Shown piece by piece: positions 23,457-31,508 of a stretch of 64,000 bases of DNA (within the stretch, counting starts at the first letter, position 1; each line of letters opens with the position of its first letter). The notes below the pieces were generated by a model. That model did no database searches. It saw nothing but the letters and a program-made list of their open reading frames with translations, and was not told the origin of the DNA. The position numbers and the translations under genes are program-made. Source of the stretch: JAHEZL01 sp964406465 (GTDB taxonomy: Bacteria > Bacteroidota > Bacteroidia > Flavobacteriales_C > GCA-002722245); NCBI GenBank assembly GCA_964406465.1, contig CAYORT010000010.1:40365-104364 (forward strand), read 5' to 3'.

Positions 23457-23828
23457 TTGAAAAAGAAAGTACTCGTAGTAGAAGATGAGCAAATGCAAGC
23501 TAAGCTACTTGTAAACACATTGCTCAAAGAAGATTCAGAAGTTTTTTTATGTGAAGAAGGCAATTACGCCAAAACCATTTTAGGTTTAAATAAATTCGAT
23601 ATCATTTTCTTAGATATCAATATTCCAAACATTAGCGGTTTGAGGCTTTTGGAGATGATTCGCTCTAGTGAAGATCAGGCGAATTACAACACTCCGGTAG
23701 TGATTTGTACTACTTCCGACGACCACAATCATAAAATGGAATCGTTTAAAAATAAAGCCAACGAATATTTTCTTAAACCAATTCTCCCAGAAAAGATAAG
23801 ATCTACTGTAAGTTATTATTTGTCGTAG
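23457..23828 (+). CDS. Single-domain response regulator (TTG start)
   Basis: 123 residues from TTG 23457, which gives the canonical first strand 'KKKVLVVEDEQMQAKLL'. The phosphoacceptor Asp is in 'DIIFLDINIPNISGLRLLEM', with the Thr/Ser switch in 'VVICTTSDD' and Lys in 'NEYFLKPI'. No output domain. It probably relays phosphate or acts by protein contact. The next ATG would remove the acidic strand, which supports TTG. Confidence 0.85.
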   Translation: MKKKVLVVEDEQMQAKLLVNTLLKEDSEVFLCEEGNYAKTILGLNKFDIIFLDINIPNISGLRLLEMIRSSEDQANYNTPVVICTTSDDHNHKMESFKNKANEYFLKPILPEKIRSTVSYYLS

Positions 23829-23861
23829 ATTGTTTTGATGCTGCGCATATCTTTTTCTTTG

Positions 23862-24080
23862 GTAATTTCAAATTTAGAGCAGCGTAATTTGAAATCCCTT
23901 TTTCAGGCATTTATAATTCCGATGCGCTATTCGTAAACTAGGACTATTGCGATTAAAAATTGCTAAAATGAAGATTTTTAATTACGCTGCTCTAAATTTG
24001 AAATTACTAGGGTTGGTTGAGGGTTAGGTAACTAATTGTCTGCTGAACTTGGTGATTTGAAATTACGCTGCGATAAATTT
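23862..24080. repeat. Inverted repeat with 28-bp perfect arms plus third partial copy
   Basis: Arms 23862-23889 and 23980-24007 are perfect reverse complements; a third, diverged copy of the arm's inner part follows at 24061-24080 (AATTACGCTGCGATAAATTT). The 90 bp between the arms hold no gene. Size and arms suggest a MITE- or REP-like non-coding element. Confidence 0.7.
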
Positions 24081-24086
24081 GATTTC

Positions 24087-24554
24087 TTAGTGTTCATTGT
24101 GACTTGAAATTAATAGATCTAATTTGTTTTTAATGACTTTAAACTCTTGATAACAAGTTTGAATCGCTATAAAATTTGCGATTAAAGAAATTACTAATGG
24201 AGCGATGAAATTCGCGAATATTAGTAAAACAAGAGAGAAGACGGTAAATAAAATTAAAAAAGTACGAAGACCTTTGCTTAAAGTTAATGAAACACTTATA
24301 GTAGTACTTCCATTTTCATTATACAATCTACCGTTGCCAATAAGATACGACATGTTTCTATAACCATGCATCTGAACATTTTTAATTTCAAAAGTTCCAT
24401 TATTATTCAAAAAACCAATAAAAGGCTTTTTGGGTTTTTTATGTCTGATTGCCATTTCTAATGAATAATCAGATTCGATGTTTTTAGCAATCCTATTTAC
24501 GATTTCTTGATATCCTAGTTCAGATTTGTAGATAATTTCTTTAGTAAAAAACAT
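24087..24554 (-). CDS. Hypothetical membrane protein
   Basis: 155 residues from ATG 24554; a TTG at 24572 lies inside a perfect TAAATTTG element. The N-terminal ~85 residues look soluble ('KEIIYKSELGYQEIVNRIAK', 'IGFLNNNGTFEIKNVQMHGY'). Two membrane helices follow (~97-117 and ~120-140), then a charged tail. I do not recognise a family. The gap to the upstream hypothetical gene is ~33 bp with its own promoter, so it may be transcribed separately. Confidence 0.6.
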   Translation of the reverse strand: MFFTKEIIYKSELGYQEIVNRIAKNIESDYSLEMAIRHKKPKKPFIGFLNNNGTFEIKNVQMHGYRNMSYLIGNGRLYNENGSTTISVSLTLSKGLRTFLILFTVFSLVLLIFANFIAPLVISLIANFIAIQTCYQEFKVIKNKLDLLISSHNEH

Positions 24555-24569
24555 ATATATCTTAGAAGC

Positions 24570-24577
24570 CAAATTTA
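24570..24577 (-). promoter_or_regulatory. -7 element TAAATTTG upstream of 24554
   Basis: A perfect TAnnTTTG on the minus strand, 16-23 bp before the ATG. It fixes the start of the hypothetical membrane protein. Confidence 0.5.
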
Positions 24578-24587
24578 TCCGCTAACA

Positions 24588-25094
24588 TTACTTGGTAACA
24601 CCTGATTCAGCATAGCAACGTGACATTATTGGGTTAACTATTTTTTGAAGTTCTATTGAAGATAGCTTATAGATATTTGAATAATCCTGCACAGAATATT
24701 GCTGAGTATATTTTTCTACAAAACAATCTAAAACGATACTAGCAGTATCGGTATTCATACTTTGTAATTTTTTTGAACCCGATAAGATATCCTTTTTCAT
24801 AGATAGCTTTAATTCGCTGGTCCACTCAATCATCGATTTAGCTGGCTGCTCTTGCTTTTTTTCTGCACCATAGTATGGGTTTAAATTTGGAAAAAGAAAG
24901 TTGAGTATTGCCCATATTATCATAATAAAACCAATGATTTTGGTCTTCTTAGTATTTCGAATGTACCATTGATTAAGGCGCTCTTGTTTGATTGAGTCCT
25001 TAAATTTAATGTGTAGAATTTTATATGAAATAAGAATTAAAAAAAGACCAAATGTTAGAATTAATAAAACTGAGAGATATGCAATCAATTCCAT
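24588..25094 (-). CDS. Hypothetical membrane protein
   Basis: 168 residues: two membrane helices (~4-26 'LIAYLSVLLILTFGLFLILI' and ~54-70 'IIGFIMIIWAILNFLFP') with a basic loop between, then a soluble C-terminal domain (~85-168) with two Cys ('LDCFVEK', 'MSRCYAES'). Not recognised. It lies ~30 bp downstream of hldD and may be read with it. Confidence 0.6.
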   Translation of the reverse strand: MELIAYLSVLLILTFGLFLILISYKILHIKFKDSIKQERLNQWYIRNTKKTKIIGFIMIIWAILNFLFPNLNPYYGAEKKQEQPAKSMIEWTSELKLSMKKDILSGSKKLQSMNTDTASIVLDCFVEKYTQQYSVQDYSNIYKLSSIELQKIVNPIMSRCYAESGVTK

Positions 25095-25127
25095 AAAATT
25101 ACTTTTCTAAATCAATATCTGAATTCA

Positions 25128-26096
25128 TTAACAATACCTCTTCCCCACCAAATAATTCTTCACATAATCTTCCACTCCTTCTTCTAAGGAAGTAAACTCT
25201 TTTGTATAGCCGGCAGCTCTTAACTTGGCCATATTGGCTTGAGTATAGTACTGGTATTTATCGCGAATATCAATTGGAGTGTCTATGAATTCAATGTTTG
25301 GTTCTAGGTTCAAAGCTTTGAAAGTAGCAGTTGCTAAATCGATAAACGGACGCGCTTTTCCTGTTCCAAGATTGTAGATTCCTGAGTGCTTGCGGCTTTC
25401 CATCAAGAAAACAATCACATCTGCTACATCTTTAACATAGATGAAATCGCGTAATTGTCCACCATCTTTAAAATCGGCACGATGACTTCTAAACAATTTC
25501 ACCTTGCCTACACTTTGAATTTGGTTGAAAGCATGAAACACCACAGAGGCCATTCTTCCTTTGTGAAATTCATTGGGACCGTAAACATTAAAGAACTTTA
25601 AACCTGCCCAAAAGAAAGGTTTTTTCTCTTGTTTGAGCGCCCAAATGTCGAAGTTATTTTTTGAGTCTCCGTATGGATTTAATGGTTTTAAAGAAGGAAT
25701 CACTTCATGATTGTCGTCGTAGCCCAATTCTCCACCACCATAGGTTGCAGCCGATGAAGCATAAATCAATGGAAGTGCATATTTAACACAAGCATTCCAC
25801 ATGTCTTGAGAATATTGCTCGTTCAAATCATCAAAAATAGCTTTATTGAATTCGGTGGTATCGGTGCGAGCACCCAAATGAATGATGAACTGCGTAAAGC
25901 GTTGATTCTTTTCTAACCATGAAAAAAAGTCCTTACGCTCTACTTTTTCCTTGTATATCTTGTTTTTGTAATTGTCTTCTTTAGCTGGATAAGAATGAAA
26001 ATCATCCACCAAAACGATGTCTTTATAACCCAATTCATTGAGTCGGCCAACCAACACACTACTAATAAAACCTGCTGCTCCTGTTACTACTATCAT
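25128..26096 (-). CDS. hldD: ADP-L-glycero-D-manno-heptose-6-epimerase
   Basis: 322 residues from ATG 26096 (MIVVTGAAGFISSVLVGRL). It has the NAD(P)-binding GxxGFIxS motif, 'LVDDFHSYPAKEDNYKNK', 'IIHLGARTDTTEFNK', the 'SSAATYGGGELGY' region and the catalytic Tyr-x3-Lys in 'NPYGDSKNNFD'. 'FFNVYGPNEFHKGRMASV' is an HldD hallmark that separates it from GalE-like enzymes. It makes the heptose donor for lipopolysaccharide inner core, fitting waaA elsewhere in the window. Confidence 0.92.
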   Translation of the reverse strand: MIVVTGAAGFISSVLVGRLNELGYKDIVLVDDFHSYPAKEDNYKNKIYKEKVERKDFFSWLEKNQRFTQFIIHLGARTDTTEFNKAIFDDLNEQYSQDMWNACVKYALPLIYASSAATYGGGELGYDDNHEVIPSLKPLNPYGDSKNNFDIWALKQEKKPFFWAGLKFFNVYGPNEFHKGRMASVVFHAFNQIQSVGKVKLFRSHRADFKDGGQLRDFIYVKDVADVIVFLMESRKHSGIYNLGTGKARPFIDLATATFKALNLEPNIEFIDTPIDIRDKYQYYTQANMAKLRAAGYTKEFTSLEEGVEDYVKNYLVGKRYC

Positions 26097-26176
26097 GAAA
26101 TAAAATTTTCTCAAAAATAGTAAATGTTATGGAGCAAAGAACATTAAAATTAGCAGCTAGAAACATTGTTGTTTGT

Positions 26177-26386
26177 TTTTTAACCACAGAGGCGCAGAGA
26201 TTTTTCACAGAGTTCACAGAGTTTGATCTTTCTAATGCACAGAGGCGCTTCGCTTTACAGAGTTCACTGAGGTAGCTCTCGAGTACTATACTCTGCGAAC
26301 TCTGTAAAGCGAAGCGCTTCTGTGTGGTAAAATACATTTTTTCTCAGTGGCCTCTGTGAAAAATATCAGCGCCTCTGTGGTTAAAA
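26177..26386. repeat. 210-bp imperfect inverted repeat of the 'ACCACAGAGGCGC' type
   Basis: Ends TTTTAACCACAGAGGCGC and GCGCCTCTGTGGTTAAAA are perfect reverse complements. Nested further in, CACAGAGGCGCTTCGCTTTA and its near-perfect complement (TAAAGCGAAGCGCTTCTGTG) pair too, so the whole unit can fold into one long hairpin. The ACCACAGAGGCxCAGAG phrase is a widespread non-coding repeat. It fills most of the 361-bp gap between hldD and the PTPS gene; nothing else is evident there apart from the downstream gene's promoter. Confidence 0.8.
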
Positions 26387-26457
26387 TTAACGACGAAAGC
26401 ATAATTGAAGGATAATATTAAACATTAACTTATATTTGCCTCACTAAAAGTGAAAAC

Positions 26458-26868
26458 ATGATTTACCTTACCCGTAGAGAACGCTTCAACGCCGCGCACA
26501 AGCTTTACAACGAATCTTGGAGTGCAGAAAAAAATGCTGAAGTTTTCGGCAAATGTGCTAATGTGAATTGGCACGGACACAATTACGAATTGTTCGTAAC
26601 CGTGAAAGGCGAAATCAATGAAACAACCGGATTCTTAGTTGATTTGAAGGAGTTGAGTACTATTCTTAGAGAAAGAGTTGTTGAGCCTTTAGACCATAAA
26701 AACATCAATTTAGATGTGCCTTTCATGAAAGGCAAAATGGCTTCTACTGAAATATTAGCTATTGAAATTTGGAAGCAAATTCAGCCAGAAATTGAAGCAC
26801 TAGGTTGTATTCTTCATAGTGTGAAGGTGCAAGAAACAGAAAATAACTCGGTAGAATATTTTGGATAA
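26458..26868 (+). CDS. 6-pyruvoyl-tetrahydropterin synthase family protein, eukaryote-like
   Basis: 136 residues. Zinc ligands are His in 'FNAAHKL' (~15) and the 'WHGHNY' pair (~38-42). The catalytic Cys is in 'FGKCANVNWHGHNY', with 'PLDHKNINLDVPF' and the Glu-rich 'VQETENNSVEYF'. The wording FGKC-x4-NxHGHNY with PLDHKN-x-DLDVP is closer to animal PTPS than to bacterial QueD. Its stop overlaps the folE start by one base (TAATG). With GTP cyclohydrolase I it could make tetrahydrobiopterin-type cofactors; QueD activity cannot be excluded. Confidence 0.85.
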   Translation: MIYLTRRERFNAAHKLYNESWSAEKNAEVFGKCANVNWHGHNYELFVTVKGEINETTGFLVDLKELSTILRERVVEPLDHKNINLDVPFMKGKMASTEILAIEIWKQIQPEIEALGCILHSVKVQETENNSVEYFG

Positions 26869-27467
26869 TGGGAAACTACAAGAAACACGAAGAATACAAC
26901 GAAGAGGCTACTCGCAAAATGGCCGAATACAATAAAGAAATTCTTAAGATTATAGGAGAAAATCCCGAGAGAGAAGGCTTGCTTAAAACACCCGAAAGAG
27001 TTGCTAAATCTATGCAATATCTTACTAAGGGGTATAGCGAAAATCCCGACGAGATCATGCAATCGGCGATTTTTAATGAAGACCACAATGAAATGATTGT
27101 GGTGAAAGATATCGAGCTTTATTCTTTGTGTGAACATCATATGTTGCCTTTCTTCGGTAAAGCGCATATTGCCTACATTCCAACAGGGAGAATTGTTGGA
27201 TTAAGCAAAATTCCGCGCGTTGTTGATGCCTATGCGCGACGCTTGCAGGTGCAAGAAAGGTTAACTACCGATATTTTGGAGTGTATCCAAAGAACATTGA
27301 ATCCGCTGGGTGTTGCAGTTGTTATTGAAGCTCAGCACATGTGTATGCAAATGCGTGGTGTTCAAAAGCAAAATAGTGTTACTACCACTTCTTCCTTCAA
27401 AGGGGCTTTCGAAAAACAAGAAACAAGAAATGAATTTATAAAACTAATTTCGTCTTCATTACATTAA
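26868..27467 (+). CDS. folE: GTP cyclohydrolase I
   Basis: 199 residues, standard length. Zinc and catalytic motifs are 'SLCEHHMLPFFGKAHIAYIP' (~86-105), 'IVGLSKIPR' and 'EAQHMCMQMRGVQKQNS' (Cys and His). It converts GTP to dihydroneopterin triphosphate, the entry to folate or tetrahydropterin. It is translationally coupled to the PTPS gene, and together they give two successive steps. Confidence 0.95.
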   Translation: MGNYKKHEEYNEEATRKMAEYNKEILKIIGENPEREGLLKTPERVAKSMQYLTKGYSENPDEIMQSAIFNEDHNEMIVVKDIELYSLCEHHMLPFFGKAHIAYIPTGRIVGLSKIPRVVDAYARRLQVQERLTTDILECIQRTLNPLGVAVVIEAQHMCMQMRGVQKQNSVTTTSSFKGAFEKQETRNEFIKLISSSLH

Positions 27468-27494
27468 CAACATTAAACATTGAACAAAATTACT

Positions 27495-28370
27495 ATGAAC
27501 GCTTACGTATTTCCCGGACAAGGGGCACAATTCCCAGGCATGGGTAAAGAATTGTACAATTCAAATCCTGAAGCAAAAAAATTATTTGATAGAGCCAATG
27601 AAATCTTGGGTTTCAATATCACCGAAATCATGTTTAACGGCACAGAGGAGGATTTGAAGCAAACTAAAGTAACTCAACCTGCAGTTTTCTTACACTCTAC
27701 CATACTTACTCTCACTCTTCCCGATTTCAAGCCAGATATGGTGGCTGGACATTCGCTTGGTGAAATTTCTGCACTTGTAGCCAACAAAACCATTTCATTT
27801 GAAGATGGTTTGAAGTTGGTTTTTGTTCGTGCACAGGCTATGCAAAAGGCTTGTGAAATTAATCCTTCTACCATGGCCGCTATTTTAGGTTTGGAAGACA
27901 ATGTAGTGGAAGATGTTTGTAAATCAATAGAAGGAGTGGTGGTAGCTGCAAACTATAACTGTCCGGGACAACTAGTTATCTCTGGAGAAAACAAAGCCGT
28001 TGAAGCTGCGTGTGCCAAATTAACAGAAGCTGGAGCAAAAAGAGCTTTGTTGTTACCTGTAGGTGGCGCATTTCATTCACCTTTGATGGAGCCAGCGAGA
28101 GTTGAATTGGCGGCGGCAATCGATGCTACTACCTTCAATACTCCAATTTGTCCGGTTTACCAAAATGTTACTGCATCGGCAGTTACCGACCCAACAGCTA
28201 TCAAGCAAAACTTATTGATTCAATTGACTGCACCAGTAAAATGGACACAAACCGTAATCAACATGATTGCAGGTGGAGCAACTAAATTCATTGAGGTTGG
28301 TCCGGGTAAAACCTTACAAGGATTAGTTAAAAAAGTAGATAGAGCGATGCCTACAGAGGGTATTTCTTAA
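27495..28370 (+). CDS. fabD: Malonyl-CoA:ACP transacylase
   Basis: 291 residues from ATG 27495 (MNAYVFPGQGAQFPGMGKEL); an upstream TTG is less likely. Hallmarks: the N-terminal 'FPGQGAQ', the nucleophile Ser in 'AGHSLGEISAL', the active-site Arg in 'FVRAQAMQKA' and the His in 'GGAFHSPLMEPA', then a 'EVGPGKTLQGL' end. It loads malonyl groups onto acyl-carrier protein for fatty-acid synthesis. It ends at a terminator hairpin. Confidence 0.96.
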   Translation: MNAYVFPGQGAQFPGMGKELYNSNPEAKKLFDRANEILGFNITEIMFNGTEEDLKQTKVTQPAVFLHSTILTLTLPDFKPDMVAGHSLGEISALVANKTISFEDGLKLVFVRAQAMQKACEINPSTMAAILGLEDNVVEDVCKSIEGVVVAANYNCPGQLVISGENKAVEAACAKLTEAGAKRALLLPVGGAFHSPLMEPARVELAAAIDATTFNTPICPVYQNVTASAVTDPTAIKQNLLIQLTAPVKWTQTVINMIAGGATKFIEVGPGKTLQGLVKKVDRAMPTEGIS

Positions 28371-28391
28371 GTAATTAAATATTAATTTAAT

Positions 28392-28425
28392 AATCCTTGT
28401 GAGATAAAAATCACAAGGATTTTCT
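28392..28425 (+). terminator. Terminator after fabD
   Basis: 11-bp arms AATCCTTGTGA / TCACAAGGATT, 8-bp loop, followed by TTCTG. The T-tract is short. Confidence 0.75.
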
Positions 28426-28562
28426 GTTTATCTCATTTTCTTTCGTCGTCTGTAAGTGCTGTTCGCCGAGTTTGAGAAGCTGTTCGCAGATAAAAATTCA
28501 TTTTACTATGTGTTTTCTCGTGCTTATGCACAACGGAGTACATTTTAATTTGAGGTAGGTTA

Positions 28563-29759
28563 ATGAAACAGGGCGCTAAATATACAATTACAGTTTTCTT
28601 CTTTTTTATCACTACGTTTTTATTTGCGCAGCCAATTTTAGTGAGTAATACTTCTTCAAGTGGCAATGTTTCTAGTTTAACAGTTTCATTTACCGTTTCT
28701 TCCAACACCAATAGAATTTTAATTGTTAGTGTTACCTCAAAAGATAAGAATATTACCAGTGTTAAATACGGAACCACCAATCTTACCCAAATTGCATTAC
28801 TCAACCAAAACTCAATGCGTAGTGGTTTGTATTACTTAATTGCACCAGCTAGCGGTACTGCAAATGTTGTGGTTGCGGTAGCTAGCTCATCAAGAGTTAG
28901 TGCAGTGGTAAGTGAATATAGAAACGTAGACCAGTCAGCACCATTTAGCAATACTGCCAGTGCAAAAGGCAAAAGTGATGCACCGTCGTTAACCATGACA
29001 AGTAGTACAGATGAACTGATATTGGCTAGCATGAGTACTATTCAAGAAAATCCATCACCTGGCTCAGGAATGACTCAAATTAGCGAAAGTTCTTCAGGTG
29101 GCAGCTACAATAATTTTAGTAGGAAAGCTGGGGCTTCATCTGTGACTCTTGACTATTCCTTCCCTAGTGGTAATGAAGATGACTGGGCCATAGTAGCGGG
29201 TTCGATAAAAGTTGCAACTATTAGTTTACCAGTGGAGTTGAATGAGTTTTTAGCTTTTAAAAATAATTTAAATTTCAACAGTTTGTCATGGTCTACAGCA
29301 AGTGAAGTGAACAACAACTATTTTGAAATAGAGAAATCTTTCGATGGTAAATCTTTCGCAACAATAGCACAAATTCAAGGCAACGGCAATAGTAATCATT
29401 TCAATTACTATTCTTTTACTGATAATGAAATTGTTGCTCAAACTTGTTATTACAGATTGGTTCAGTATGATTTCGATGGTACTAAGTCGGTATACAAAAC
29501 TGTAGTCGTAGAAGTTGATGAATTGCGTGAAAATATGCTGATAAATACAGCTGCCAACAGTATTAAATTTCAGTCGCTAGATGAAAATTCTAGCTACAAA
29601 TTACTGGTGTATAATAGCAACGGTTCTAAAGTTCTTAAGGCAAATGTTAATAGCTTCGAAGCTATTTCATTAGCCGACTTAAATGCTGGTATCTATGTTA
29701 CATCTGTGATTAAAAACAGTCAAGAATTGATACTAAATCAAAGTATTGTGGTGCACTAA
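28563..29759 (+). CDS. Secreted protein with T9SS type A sorting domain
   Basis: 398 residues. Signal peptide ~1-22 (…FFITTFLFAQ). A Ser/Thr-rich beta domain (~25-215) has 'FTVSSNTNRILIVSVTSKD' and 'LILASMSTIQENPSPGSG', resembling repetitive surface domains. A 'LPVELNEFLAFKNNLNFNSL' link follows, then a Por-type sorting domain (~310-398) with 'SYKLLVYNSNGSKVL' and 'ISLADLNAGIYVTSVIKNSQ'. It is probably secreted by the type IX system and anchored or released at the surface. Binding partner unknown. Its stop overlaps the convergent CpsB gene by 4 bp. Confidence 0.85.
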   Translation: MKQGAKYTITVFFFFITTFLFAQPILVSNTSSSGNVSSLTVSFTVSSNTNRILIVSVTSKDKNITSVKYGTTNLTQIALLNQNSMRSGLYYLIAPASGTANVVVAVASSSRVSAVVSEYRNVDQSAPFSNTASAKGKSDAPSLTMTSSTDELILASMSTIQENPSPGSGMTQISESSSGGSYNNFSRKAGASSVTLDYSFPSGNEDDWAIVAGSIKVATISLPVELNEFLAFKNNLNFNSLSWSTASEVNNNYFEIEKSFDGKSFATIAQIQGNGNSNHFNYYSFTDNEIVAQTCYYRLVQYDFDGTKSVYKTVVVEVDELRENMLINTAANSIKFQSLDENSSYKLLVYNSNGSKVLKANVNSFEAISLADLNAGIYVTSVIKNSQELILNQSIVVH

Positions 29760-30505
29760 ATCAATTGGGTATTCATCAATCTGCCCGACTCTACCAAGCG
29801 ATGCATATGTTCAGTACACAATGCTCTTTCAATAATTGGAAGATGAGCAGATTTATGAATATCGGTTCCTATGAAATCTACCAATCCTTCTTCTATCATC
29901 CAGTGGGTGGCGTGAACAGATTGCGGACCATAATGCCCCGCCAAAGAATTTACATTAATTTGAAAATAAACACCGTGCTCTCTAACAGCTCTTAAGGCAT
30001 CGTGACGACCAAAATAAAAGGGATATCTTTCGGGGTGAGCCAAAACCGGTTTATATCCTAAATCTCTAATTTTGTGAATTAGAGTAAATGGATTTTCGGG
30101 CTCGTTGAGGTAAGAGAATTCAAATAAAATATATTCATTCGCGATGGGCAGCAAATCATTTTCATCCACCAGTTTCGCGAAATTTTCATCAAAATAATAC
30201 TCTGCAGATGGTTTAATGATAGTGCTTAAATTTTCACTTTCTAACCTAGCATTTAATTCTTGTGCACCTTTTACTATTGTTGCAGTAGAATTGCGGTAGA
30301 AATCCGACATGACATGCGGAGTAGTATAAAAAGATTGGTAGCCAAATTCTTTTAAACCTTTAACCAAAGCCACAGAATCATCTAGCGTTTGAGCGCCGTC
30401 GTCTATTCCTGCAATAAGATGAGAGTGCATATCTACACCTATTAATTTGGCATCAATAGGAGGTAAGTGAAGTTCTTTTTTCTTTCTTTTAAAAAAACTA
30501 AACAT
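29756..30505 (-). CDS. CpsB/CapC-type tyrosine-protein phosphatase (PHP family)
   Basis: 249 residues. PHP metal-binding motifs are 'VDMHSHLIAGIDDGAQTLDD' (~25-44), 'YTTPHVMSDF', 'LAHPERYPFY' and 'GTDIHKSAHLP'. The family dephosphorylates bacterial tyrosine kinases that control polysaccharide length and export. It is the last gene of the nucleotide-sugar operon and overlaps the preceding epimerase by one base. No tyrosine kinase is in the window. Confidence 0.88.
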   Translation of the reverse strand: MFSFFKRKKKELHLPPIDAKLIGVDMHSHLIAGIDDGAQTLDDSVALVKGLKEFGYQSFYTTPHVMSDFYRNSTATIVKGAQELNARLESENLSTIIKPSAEYYFDENFAKLVDENDLLPIANEYILFEFSYLNEPENPFTLIHKIRDLGYKPVLAHPERYPFYFGRHDALRAVREHGVYFQINVNSLAGHYGPQSVHATHWMIEEGLVDFIGTDIHKSAHLPIIERALCTEHMHRLVESGRLMNTQLI

Positions 30506-31500
30506 TAGGCTTTGTTAAGAAAATATTTGTTCTCAAACCATGCAATAGTTTCAGCTAAACCTTCATTGATACTTACTTTAGGTTCGTATCCAAGTAATTT
30601 ATTTGCCTTTGAAATATCAGCTAAAGAGTCTTTAACATCTCCTACGCGAGGTGCAACAAAACTAGGCTCAAGTGATGAATTAACTGCCTTTTTCAACATC
30701 TTGAATAAATCTAAAATTGAAGTTGCTTCTCCATAACCCACATTGAACATTTCACCAAAAGCTTCTTCTTTCTCGGTGAATAAAGCTCTAATGTTTGCTT
30801 GCACCACATTGTCGATGTAGGTGAAATCTCTTGATTGGTCACCTTCGCCATGAATAACTGGAGACTGATTAGAAAGCAATGCGTTCATGAACATTGGTAT
30901 TACGGCTGCGTAAGGGCCGTTCGGACTCTGATGCGGTCCGAATACATTAAAATATCTTAAGCCCATTACAGGGAACTTATACACTCTATAGAATACTTTT
31001 GCATACAACTCATCTACTTGCTTAGAAACAGCATAAGGTGAAAGCGGATTTCCAATATGATTTTCAGTTCTAGGCATTACTGCACTATCACCATAAACCG
31101 ATGATGAACTTGCAAACACCATTCTTTTTACTTTCGCATCTTTTGCCGCTGTAAGTAAATTTAAAAATGCACTAACATTGGCTTCGTTGGTAGCAATAGG
31201 ATTGTTGATTGAACGAGGAACTGAGCCTAAGGCCGCTTGGTGTATAACATAATCAACACCTTGAACAACCCTTTCGCAAACCATTAGATCTACTAAAGAT
31301 TCTTCATAAAAAACAACATTAGGCAAGCTCAGATATTGCTCAATATTTTCTATGTATCCGTTCGATAAATTGTCTACAATTCTAATTTCACCTGCATTGT
31401 GTTTTACCAGGTATTTAACTATGTTCGACCCAATGAAGCCGGCTCCTCCAGTAACTAAAAAAGTACTTTTACTAATATCTGTATTATAAAAATTCATCAT
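30505..31500 (-). CDS. UDP-N-acetylhexosamine C4-epimerase, WbpP/TviC type
   Basis: 331 residues. Extended SDR with 'LVTGGAGFIGSNIVKYL', 'HQAALGSVPRSINNPI' (a hallmark of the WbpP/TviC group), catalytic 'SPYAVSKQVDELYA' and 'YFNVFGPHQSPNGPYAAVIP'. It interconverts UDP-GlcNAc(A) and UDP-GalNAc(A). With the 6-dehydrogenase three genes upstream it forms the TviB-TviC pair for UDP-GalNAcA. The start has two ATGs in tandem; I use the first. Confidence 0.85.
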   Translation of the reverse strand: MMNFYNTDISKSTFLVTGGAGFIGSNIVKYLVKHNAGEIRIVDNLSNGYIENIEQYLSLPNVVFYEESLVDLMVCERVVQGVDYVIHQAALGSVPRSINNPIATNEANVSAFLNLLTAAKDAKVKRMVFASSSSVYGDSAVMPRTENHIGNPLSPYAVSKQVDELYAKVFYRVYKFPVMGLRYFNVFGPHQSPNGPYAAVIPMFMNALLSNQSPVIHGEGDQSRDFTYIDNVVQANIRALFTEKEEAFGEMFNVGYGEATSILDLFKMLKKAVNSSLEPSFVAPRVGDVKDSLADISKANKLLGYEPKVSINEGLAETIAWFENKYFLNKA

Positions 31501-31508
31501 TTTGTTTA

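Noticed and set aside
26062..26337. Open frame of ~91 codons on the minus strand
   Set aside because: It lies in the foldback repeat and overlaps the start of hldD; composition follows the repeat.
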